A stretch of DNA of 64,000 bases from Azospirillaceae bacterium (lineage in GTDB: Bacteria > Pseudomonadota > Alphaproteobacteria > Azospirillales > Azospirillaceae), in contig JARLIO010000007.1 of the NCBI GenBank assembly GCA_031291675.1, positions 1 through 64,000 on the forward strand, given 5' to 3'. A program made the translations under genes and the position numbers. Of the stretch, positions 46,881 through 54,140 are shown piece by piece. The notes beneath the pieces were generated by a model, which searched no databases, was not told the origin of the DNA, and saw only the letters and a list, made by a program, of their open reading frames with translations. Within the stretch, counting starts at the first letter, position 1. The number at the start of each line of letters is the position of its first letter.

Positions 46881-47750
46881 TCAGGCGGCGGCCACACCGT
46901 CGAGCGCGGTCATCGCCTCCTCGGGCAACACCAGCGCGGCAACCGCAAGATTCTCCCGCAGATGGGCGAGCGACGCGGTCCCGGGGATCAAAAGAATGTT
47001 GGGCGCGCGACGCAGCAGCCAGGCGAGCGCGATCTGCATCGGCGTAAACCCAAGGCGCGTCGCGACCTCGGACAAGGTCGACGACTGCAAGGGGGTGAAC
47101 CCGCCCAGCGGGAAGAACGGCACATAAGCGATGCCGTCGCGGGCCAGATCGTCGATCAGGGCGTCGTCGTCGCGATGCGCGACATTGTACAGATTCTGCA
47201 CGCAGACGACCTCGCAGATCCGGCGTCCTTCGGCGATCTGTGTCGGGGTGACGTTGCTGAGCCCGATGTGACGCACCCGTCCCTGCCGCTGCAATTCGGC
47301 CAGAACCGTGAGCGGCGCCTCGATCGATCCTTCGGCGGGCCCGTGAACACTGTACATGCTGCGAAAATTGACGACATCGAGCACATCCAGACCCAGATTG
47401 CGCAGATTGTCGTGAACCGCCTGGCGCAGCTCTTCGGGCGAGAACGCCGGAATCCAGGATCCATCCGCACCGCGCCGCGCGCTGATCTTGGTGACGATAA
47501 CCAGCTCGTCGGGATAGGGCGCCAGCGCCTCGCGGATCAGACGGTTGGTGATGTGCGGGCCATAGAAATCACTGGTGTCGATATGGTTCACCCCGCTGGC
47601 AACGGCTTCGCGCAGCACGGCCAAGGCCGTAGCGGGATCCTTGGGCGGGCCAAACACGCCGGGCCCGGCCAGTTGCATTGCGCCATAACCGATGCGCTTC
47701 ACGATGCGGTCGCCGAGCTTGAAGGTGCCGGATTGATCGATGTTGGACAT
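46881..47750 (-). CDS. Aldo/keto reductase, YdbC/PdxI (pyridoxal reductase) type
   Basis: The 289-residue protein has RIGYGAMQLAGPGVFGPP and NHIDTSDFYGPHITNRLIREA, which closely resemble E. coli YdbC (PdxI), an NADPH-dependent pyridoxal reductase. The catalytic Asp and Tyr lie in TSDFYG and the lysine in VIVTKISAR. GGGAG eight bases before ATG 47750 sets the start. Pyridoxal as the substrate is inference from that resemblance. Confidence 0.87.
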   Translation of the reverse strand: MSNIDQSGTFKLGDRIVKRIGYGAMQLAGPGVFGPPKDPATALAVLREAVASGVNHIDTSDFYGPHITNRLIREALAPYPDELVIVTKISARRGADGSWIPAFSPEELRQAVHDNLRNLGLDVLDVVNFRSMYSVHGPAEGSIEAPLTVLAELQRQGRVRHIGLSNVTPTQIAEGRRICEVVCVQNLYNVAHRDDDALIDDLARDGIAYVPFFPLGGFTPLQSSTLSEVATRLGFTPMQIALAWLLRRAPNILLIPGTASLAHLRENLAVAALVLPEEAMTALDGVAAA

Positions 47751-48089
47751 GAGCAAATCTCCCGATGGATTTCCATCAAGCTAAGCGTCACCAGTTCGTA
47801 CGACAATGCGCCATAATCCGCACAGACTGTGCGTTGTTACGAACAATAGGCCTCGATCTTGTGACGAAAGCGCGACGAACGCCGGTTGACGACGATTGCC
47901 GGGTTGGGCGATATGATGAGGCACGCTTGGCACCACGGCACGCGAACACCGGACCCTCACGGTCTTCTTCGGATAGAACCATTCCGCAAGAGCAAGGCGC
48001 ATCGCCCCAGGAAAACAGAGTATTATCACAACCCTGAAGATTTAAAATGCCAACGACCAGGACAATTCTCTGAAAATACATTCCAATGA
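47751..48089. other. Intergenic, AT-rich right half
   Basis: This 339-base gap lies between two divergent genes. From about 47990 it becomes AT-rich into the start of the next gene. A 67-codon open frame at 47886-48089 lacks a ribosome-binding site and is not called. The promoters of both flanking genes should lie here but none is clear. Confidence 0.4.
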
Positions 48090-49082
48090 ATGGGGATAAT
48101 ATTGAGAATAGATCGAGTCGTGATACTAACATCGCTATTTTTCATGGCAATTTTGCTATTGTCTTCAAAAATAATCCTTGCCCAATCTCTCCCAGACGAT
48201 GAAATGTTTGACCCGGCCAAAGTCATCAGCGGGATCACGATCACTCGTACCGCCTGCAACGAAATGGAGCGGCGCCAGACAGCGGTCTGGGTTCGCGTCG
48301 ATGGGCGAAGTTACTGCCTGCGATACTACGCCGCCGGCCTCACGCTCAATGGCCCGAATCCGCTTGTTGCGGCCTGGATGCCGGGCGACGTGATGGGAGG
48401 CCCGAACAGTGTCGGTCATCAGCAAGGGCTGGGAAGTGCGGCGATGATCGAACAGTCCACGACCTTATCCCGCCGCTACGCGGTGCCTTATATTTTTCTC
48501 GCGCGACCCGGCAGCTATGGCAGCGCCGGCAAACATTATGAAATCAGGCATACGCCCTTGGAAGCGAGGCTGGTGAACGCTCAGATCGACGCCTTGAAGG
48601 TGCGTTACCACATTGGCGGATGGGTGCTTGGAGGGCACAGCGGCGGTGGAACCCTTGCCGCCGAATTTATCGCCCGGCGTCATGACATACAATGTGCGGT
48701 CCTTTCGTCGCCTGCCGCCGCTTATCGCGCCAGGCTCGAGAAAAGGGGCTTTACGAACCGGCTGAAGACCGAGGTCTTTTTTGATCCCTACGACGAGATC
48801 GATCACATACCCAGGCAAACCGCGCTGCGGATCTTCCTGATTGCCGACCCGCGCGACACCAATATTCCGTTCTCGACCCAACGGCTCTATTTCGACGGAT
48901 TGAAGCGGCGAGACCTTGATGCTTGGCTTGTACCCCTGAAAAAAGCTCCCAAACCGAAGTATCACAGCCTCGTTGACTTCGGCGAAACCGCGACCGGAAT
49001 GTGCGCGAGCGGAGCACCAACAGATGCAATCTTAGAGAGATTGCGCCCCATGCCGCAACAGTCAGATCGCATATCGAACTGA
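48090..49082 (+). CDS. Secreted alpha/beta hydrolase
   Basis: The 330-residue precursor has a long hydrophobic signal (ILTSLFFMAILLLSS, likely cut near ILAQS). The mature protein shows an alpha/beta-hydrolase nucleophile elbow GGHSGGGTLAAEF (Ser as nucleophile), an oxyanion-side FLARPGSYG, an acid candidate in LIADPRDTN, and a C-terminal histidine in KYHSLVDF. It is probably a periplasmic esterase or peptidase-like enzyme. Its first 100 bases are unusually AT-rich relative to neighbours, hinting at acquisition. It converges with cca, five bases apart. Confidence 0.8.
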   Translation: MGIILRIDRVVILTSLFFMAILLLSSKIILAQSLPDDEMFDPAKVISGITITRTACNEMERRQTAVWVRVDGRSYCLRYYAAGLTLNGPNPLVAAWMPGDVMGGPNSVGHQQGLGSAAMIEQSTTLSRRYAVPYIFLARPGSYGSAGKHYEIRHTPLEARLVNAQIDALKVRYHIGGWVLGGHSGGGTLAAEFIARRHDIQCAVLSSPAAAYRARLEKRGFTNRLKTEVFFDPYDEIDHIPRQTALRIFLIADPRDTNIPFSTQRLYFDGLKRRDLDAWLVPLKKAPKPKYHSLVDFGETATGMCASGAPTDAILERLRPMPQQSDRISN

Positions 49083-49087
49083 TCGGT

Positions 49088-50317
49088 TTACGACGCCTCC
49101 CCGCCCTGCACCCGCCGTCGCAGCTCGCCCAGACACGCCACGCGATCGGGGCCAAAGCCCTGGTCGCGCCACCAGGCTTCCACTGCCGCCAGCACCGCGC
49201 CCACCGCCGGTCCTGGTCGCAGCCCCAGCGCCAGCACATCCCGGCCGCTCAGGGGAAACGTCACGCCCCGCCACGCCGCCGCCGCGGCCAGCGCGGGGCC
49301 CGGGTCACCGCCGCGGCGCGCCGCGGTCACACGGGCCAGATCGCCCACCAGCGCCGGCCCCTGCTCATACAGCAACCCGGCGAACGGCCCGGCCAGGTCG
49401 ATCGTGCCGCCCAGCCGTGTCAGCCGCTCGGCCTCGACGTTCGACAGCCGCAGGCGCTGCGCCGTCGCCGCCAGCACGGCCGGATCGGGCGGCAACAGCG
49501 CCGCCAGCCGCAGCAGCGGGTCAGCCTGGTCATCCGCCACCAGCCGCGTCAGCGCCGCGATATTATCGGCCTCGGGCAACAGGAAGGCGGTGATCCCGCG
49601 CTCGATCATCAGCCGCCACGTCGCCACCGGCGCCGCGGTTGCCAGCAGCTTCAAGGTTTCGTCGCGCACCCGTTCCGCCGACAGGGTCGGCAGCAGCGGC
49701 GCCAGCCGCGTTGCCGCGTCCAGGGCCGCGGGATCCGGGTCGCCACGACCAAAGCGGGCATGAAACCGGAAGAAGCGCAGCAGCCGCAGCACATCCTCGC
49801 GGATCCGTTGTTCGGGATCGCCGACAAAGCGGATCCGGCCGGCCCGCAGGTCGGCGACGCCGTCGAAATAATCCGAAAGCACCAGATCGCGGTCGCAGGA
49901 CATCGCGTTCACGGTGAAATCGCGGCGCGCCGCGTCCTCGCGCCAGTCGTCGGTGAAGCGGACGACCGCATGCCGGCCGTCGGTTTCGACATCGCGGCGC
50001 AGGGTCGTGATCTCGAACGGCTGATGGTCGACCAGGGCGGTGATGGTGCCGTGCGCGATCCCGGTGGGCAGGGCGCGAAAGCCGGCACGGCGCAGCAGCG
50101 CCAGGGTCCGGGTCGGCACCGCGTCGGTGGCCAGATCAAAATCGGCGATCGGCCGCCCGAGCAGGGTGTCGCGCACGCAGCCACCGACAAAGCGCAGCGA
50201 CACGCCCGACAGCGCGTCGAACAGCGCCGCCGCGGCATCACAGCCCAACCAGGCCCGGGCCACCAGCCGCCCCGCGACCGGCCCGCCGACCAGCGGCGGC
50301 ACGGCCGCGGCGTTCAC
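49088..50317 (-). CDS. cca: CCA-adding tRNA nucleotidyltransferase
   Basis: The 409-residue enzyme has the class II nucleotidyltransferase core: FVGGCVRDTLLGRPIADFDLATDA (GG and DxD metal site), RRDFTVNAM, and GDPEQRIREDVLRLLRFFRFHARFG for nucleotide selection. It repairs or adds the CCA end of tRNA. A GTG at 50317 overlaps the upstream stop (GTGA), which fixes the start. It is the last gene of the DUF1285-Nudix-DUF6111-cca set. Confidence 0.93.
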   Translation of the reverse strand: MNAAAVPPLVGGPVAGRLVARAWLGCDAAAALFDALSGVSLRFVGGCVRDTLLGRPIADFDLATDAVPTRTLALLRRAGFRALPTGIAHGTITALVDHQPFEITTLRRDVETDGRHAVVRFTDDWREDAARRDFTVNAMSCDRDLVLSDYFDGVADLRAGRIRFVGDPEQRIREDVLRLLRFFRFHARFGRGDPDPAALDAATRLAPLLPTLSAERVRDETLKLLATAAPVATWRLMIERGITAFLLPEADNIAALTRLVADDQADPLLRLAALLPPDPAVLAATAQRLRLSNVEAERLTRLGGTIDLAGPFAGLLYEQGPALVGDLARVTAARRGGDPGPALAAAAAWRGVTFPLSGRDVLALGLRPGPAVGAVLAAVEAWWRDQGFGPDRVACLGELRRRVQGGEAS

Positions 50318-50640
50318 GGCAATGACGGGGGCTGTGGCGGCGGCGCCGGGGGCACGGTTGGCGCGGTTTCGCCTTCGATGACGCGGCCATCGACGACATG
50401 GGCCGGGATATAGGGGGCGTGGATCGGTGGCGGGGAACGCAGCAGCACCGTCAGAAATAGGGTCAGCGCCGCAAGGGCAACCCCGGCCAGCACCAGCCAT
50501 TCCCAAGGCAGTGTCACCAGCCGGCCGTCCCAGCGTTTGCCCCAGTCGGTACCGCGACGCCGCTCCAGCGTCAGCCAGCCCAGATAGACCAGAGCCGGCA
50601 GCAGCAGCGGAATGATCAGGGTCACCAGACGTCGGATCAT
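50314..50640 (-). CDS. DUF6111-type small membrane protein
   Basis: A 108-residue protein with two hydrophobic helices (LVTLIIPLLLPALVYLGWL and WLVLAGVALAALTLFLTVLL), a charged loop with RRRGTDWGKRWDG, and a proline-rich C-terminus. It sits between a Nudix gene and cca with four-base overlaps on both sides, a conserved alphaproteobacterial arrangement. Function unknown. Confidence 0.82.
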   Translation of the reverse strand: MIRRLVTLIIPLLLPALVYLGWLTLERRRGTDWGKRWDGRLVTLPWEWLVLAGVALAALTLFLTVLLRSPPPIHAPYIPAHVVDGRVIEGETAPTVPPAPPPQPPSLP

Positions 50641-51224
50641 GGCTTGGCCAGCACGTCGCAAAGATTAACCAGCATGCCGGCGGTCGCCCCCCAGATCACC
50701 CAGTTCTCGAAAGCAAAGGCGTAGAATTCCCGGGACACGCCGCGCAACTCCCGTCGTTCGATGCGCCGGTTGGCAGGATCGAGCAGGAAGGCCAGCGGCA
50801 CCTCGAAGATCTCGGCAACCTCAAACGGATCGCGTTGCAGGGTCAACGGCGGCGCCACCACGCCCACCACCGGTGTCACCTCGTATCCGGTCCGGGTGAC
50901 ATAGGTGTCGAGCCGCCCCACGACCGTAACCTGGTTTGGCGGCAGCCCGATTTCCTCCCAGGTTTCGCGCAGCGCCACCGCAACCGCGTCGCGGTCCTCC
51001 GGCTCCCAGCGGCCGCCGGGAAAACTGACCTGCCCGGCATGGCTCGATAGATGATCGGTGCGGCGGGTAAAGATGACGCTTGGCCCCTCCGGCCGCTCGA
51101 CAATCGCCACCAGCACCGCCGCCGCCACCGGCGGCGCCGGGTTCGGCGACAGGGTCGGGTTCAGGTCATGGTCGCCGCGGAGCCCGGTTCCGGCGCAACG
51201 CAGACGATCGCGCCAAGTTGTCAC
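50637..51224 (-). CDS. Nudix hydrolase, CoA pyrophosphatase type
   Basis: The 195-residue protein contains a Nudix box (GGRWEPEDRDAVAVALRETW then EEIGLP) preceded by HLSSHAGQVSFPGG, the extra motif of CoA pyrophosphatases (NudL/PCD1). It likely hydrolyses CoA or derivatives to phosphopantetheine and 3',5'-ADP. The GTG at 51224 is the only good start, 23 bases after the preceding stop. It overlaps the DUF6111 gene (ATGA). Confidence 0.88.
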   Translation of the reverse strand: MTTWRDRLRCAGTGLRGDHDLNPTLSPNPAPPVAAAVLVAIVERPEGPSVIFTRRTDHLSSHAGQVSFPGGRWEPEDRDAVAVALRETWEEIGLPPNQVTVVGRLDTYVTRTGYEVTPVVGVVAPPLTLQRDPFEVAEIFEVPLAFLLDPANRRIERRELRGVSREFYAFAFENWVIWGATAGMLVNLCDVLAKP

Positions 51225-51247
51225 GCCAGCGCACCCGCCCTGCCCGA

Positions 51248-51784
51248 TCACGGCTGGGGCAGAACCCCCAGTTCGAAGAAGATCCCTCTGCTCCATATCC
51301 CCACCCGCGCCGCATCCCCGGTCGCCCGGGGCACGGCCAAATCAACCAGCTGGTAATAGACGGGCCGGGCAATTCGGGCCTCGATCCCGTCACGAACCTC
51401 TAGATAAGGAATCGGAAAACCCGGCCCCCGGCTCCCGCCGTCCGCCTCGACCCGGATCGCGTGCTCCGGTCCCGCCGCGACCCAGTCATCAACATTCGTC
51501 CGGAAATCGAGCGTCTGGCCGGAGCCCTGGCCCCCGACACGAAGTTCGACCGCCAAAAACGGGACATCCTCAACGACAATGCGCTGGCGTTCGCTCTTGT
51601 TGACCAGCCAATAGCCGCCCGCGGCGTCCCGCCGCAACATCCCGGCAAACAGCCGGACCAGCGCCGGCCGCGGGATTCCCGATCCCTGGTACGTCCAGGT
51701 GCCGTCACGCCGGATCATGAAAGCCGCGGGATCGGCGCCGGCCGCGTCAGGCATGCTGATCCGCTCGCTTGGTTCCGCGGTCAT
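51248..51784 (-). CDS. DUF1285 domain-containing protein
   Basis: The 178-residue cytosolic protein matches DUF1285 proteins: MIRRDGTWTYQGSGIPRPALVRLF, YWLVNKSERQRIVVEDVPFLAVEL and SRGIFFELGVLP. No biochemical role is established for the family. It is the first gene of a leftward operon and is divergent from the MoxR gene, an arrangement widespread in alphaproteobacteria. The second ATG (51784) is preferred. Confidence 0.86.
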   Translation of the reverse strand: MTAEPSERISMPDAAGADPAAFMIRRDGTWTYQGSGIPRPALVRLFAGMLRRDAAGGYWLVNKSERQRIVVEDVPFLAVELRVGGQGSGQTLDFRTNVDDWVAAGPEHAIRVEADGGSRGPGFPIPYLEVRDGIEARIARPVYYQLVDLAVPRATGDAARVGIWSRGIFFELGVLPQP

Positions 51785-51968
51785 GCTCCGGCCCTCGTCG
51801 CCTGGCACCGTGATCGGGTCAGGTCACAACTCTATGCGAAGTTTTGCCATATTGGTAACATATCACCACCATGCTGCGGAATTCGATTTCGGGCATCCGC
51901 GCGGGCCGGGTCACACCGGACAAATCAGGATCTTCGGGTTTTGCCCGGCCTGGCGTATAGATCACCCG

Positions 51969-53072
51969 GTGACATCCTTCCCCCTGGGCCGGAGTTCCAG
52001 AGACTTGACAGCATCCCCTCCCCCGCACCCCACAACCCCGCCGGATCTTTCGGCCGCTCCCGGGCCCCTCGCGTCCGGAACCTCCGACGTCCCCGCCGCA
52101 CGGCTGGTGGCGGAAATGGAACGGCTCGTCGACCATCTGGGACGGGTGCGCCAGCATATCGGCCGGCTGATCTTCGGCCAGGACGTGGTCGTCGATCTGA
52201 CACTGGCCAGCCTGCTCGCGGGCGGCCATGTGCTGTTGATCGGGGTTCCGGGGCTGGCGAAGACGCGGCTGGTGGAAACCCTGGGAACCGTGCTGGGCCT
52301 GTCGGCCAAGCGGATCCAATGCACCCCGGACCTGATGCCGGCTGATATCCTGGGCTCCGAGGTGCTGGAGGAAAACGAGGCGGGCCGGCGTTCCTTCCGC
52401 TTTCTGCCCGGCCCGGTATTTTGCCAGCTGTTGATGGCCGACGAAATCAACCGGGCCAGCCCGCGGACCCAATCGGCCCTGCTCCAGGCGATGCAGGAGC
52501 ATCGGGTTTCGGTCGCCGGCGCCTATCACGCCCTGCCCGCGCCGTTTCACGTCCTGGCAACCCAGAACCCCCTGGAGCAGGAGGGGACCTATCCGCTGCC
52601 CGAGGCGCAACTCGACCGCTTCATGATGCAGATCGATGTCGACTATCCGGACCGCGAGGCGGAACGGCGCATGCTGCTGGCGACCACCGGGGACAGCCAG
52701 GAGGTCGCAGCGCCGATCATGGCCGCCGCAGATCTGCTCGCGGCCCAGGATCTGGTGCGACGGCTGCCCGTGGGCGACAGCGTCGTCGAGGGCATCCTGA
52801 CCCTGGTCCGCTCCGGCCGCCCCGACAGCAGCGCGATCGCCGAGGTCCAACGCCACGTCGCCTGGGGCCCGGGGCCGCGCGCCAGTCAGGCGCTGATGCT
52901 GGCGTCACGGGCGCGGGCCATGCTCGACGGCCGTCTGTCGCCGTCGATGGACGATGTCATCGCCCTGGCCAAGCCGGTGCTGCGCCACCGCATGGCGCTC
53001 AATTTCGCGGCCCGGGCCGACGGCATCACCCTCGATAATGTGATTGATCGTCTGTGCGCGCCGCTGCAATGA
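51969..53072 (+). CDS. MoxR family AAA+ ATPase
   Basis: A MoxR-type AAA+ chaperone with Walker A (GVPGLAKTRL), Walker B (LLMADEINRASPRTQSALLQ), sensor 1 (LATQNPLEQEGTYPLPEAQL) and the C-terminal lid. MoxR proteins mature or remodel partners bearing von Willebrand A domains, which are encoded just downstream. The start is uncertain. GTG 51969 gives 367 residues with a Pro/Ala-rich leader; ATG 52116 gives 318 residues, close to the usual family length. Confidence 0.92.
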   Translation: MTSFPLGRSSRDLTASPPPHPTTPPDLSAAPGPLASGTSDVPAARLVAEMERLVDHLGRVRQHIGRLIFGQDVVVDLTLASLLAGGHVLLIGVPGLAKTRLVETLGTVLGLSAKRIQCTPDLMPADILGSEVLEENEAGRRSFRFLPGPVFCQLLMADEINRASPRTQSALLQAMQEHRVSVAGAYHALPAPFHVLATQNPLEQEGTYPLPEAQLDRFMMQIDVDYPDREAERRMLLATTGDSQEVAAPIMAAADLLAAQDLVRRLPVGDSVVEGILTLVRSGRPDSSAIAEVQRHVAWGPGPRASQALMLASRARAMLDGRLSPSMDDVIALAKPVLRHRMALNFAARADGITLDNVIDRLCAPLQ

Positions 53073-53106
53073 CGGACCGTCCTCCCGTTTGCGCGGGCCG
53101 TCGCTG

Positions 53107-53994
53107 ATGGCCACCAGCGACCGGACGCTGCCGTTCCGCCAGCGTGCCGAAGCCCTGGCCGCCCGGCTGCCGCCCCTGCTGGCCGCGGCGCAACGGGTCG
53201 CCGCCACCGTGGCCCAGGGCGTCCATGGCCGGCGGCGTATCGGCACCGGAGAGGCATTCTGGGAATTCCGCCCCTATGATCCGGCGGACCCGGCGCAGAA
53301 GATCGACTGGCGTCAATCGGCCAAGAGCCAAAACCTCTATGTCCGGGAAACCGAATGGGAGGCGGCGCAGAGCCTGTGGCTGTGGCACGATCGCACCGCG
53401 TCGATGGCATGGCGCTCGGCGCCGACGCTGCCGACCAAGCGCGAGCGCAGTGATCTGCTGACCCTGGCGCTCGCCGTTCTGCTGGTGCGCGGTGGCGAGC
53501 GGGTCGCGCTGCTGGGCAGCGACCGGCCGCCGGCGTCGGGTTCGGCGGTGCTGGAGCGCCTGGCCACGACGATGAGCGGACAACAGCCCCCCGGTTCCGC
53601 CCTGCCGACGCCGCAGCCCCTGCCCCGATTCGCCCAGGTCGTGCTGATCGGCGACCTGCTGGCGCCGCTGGATCAGACCCAGGCCGTCGTCGCGGCGTTG
53701 CTGGCGCGCGGCGTGCGCGGCCATCTGCTTCAAGTGCTCGATCCCGCGGAGGAGGCCCTGCCCTATGACGGACGGGTGCGTTTTGCCGGGCTCGAAGGCG
53801 AGGACGCGATCCTGGTGCCGCGGGTCGAGGATTTGCGCCCGGCCTATCGCGTCCGGATGCAGGCCCACCGCGACGGCTTGGCCGCAATCGCCCGGGCCGC
53901 GGGCTGGAGCTACGCCTGTCATCACACCGACCGGCCGCCGCAGGCCGCGCTGTTGACGCTCTATGCCGCCGTGTCGCGACACCTGACCGCGTGA
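53107..53994 (+). CDS. DUF58 domain-containing protein
   Basis: The 295-residue protein shows the DUF58 core GEAFWEFRPYDPADPAQKID then WRQSAKSQNLYVRETEWE, followed by a vWA-like stretch (LWLWHDRTASM). DUF58 proteins almost always follow MoxR ATPases and are thought to be their partners in envelope processes. It lies 34 bases after the MoxR gene in one operon. Confidence 0.92.
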   Translation: MATSDRTLPFRQRAEALAARLPPLLAAAQRVAATVAQGVHGRRRIGTGEAFWEFRPYDPADPAQKIDWRQSAKSQNLYVRETEWEAAQSLWLWHDRTASMAWRSAPTLPTKRERSDLLTLALAVLLVRGGERVALLGSDRPPASGSAVLERLATTMSGQQPPGSALPTPQPLPRFAQVVLIGDLLAPLDQTQAVVAALLARGVRGHLLQVLDPAEEALPYDGRVRFAGLEGEDAILVPRVEDLRPAYRVRMQAHRDGLAAIARAAGWSYACHHTDRPPQAALLTLYAAVSRHLTA

Positions 53995-54140
53995 TCGCGG
54001 CGCAACGACTCGAGCATTGCCCCCTTGTTTCCCGATCGCCCCCAACCCTAATCCAGCGGTGACACAGCGCCGGGCCCCCGGGTCCCCGTCCCGATCCGCG
54101 GCCCGATCCGCGGCCCTGCGCGTCACAGTCGAGAGCAAAC

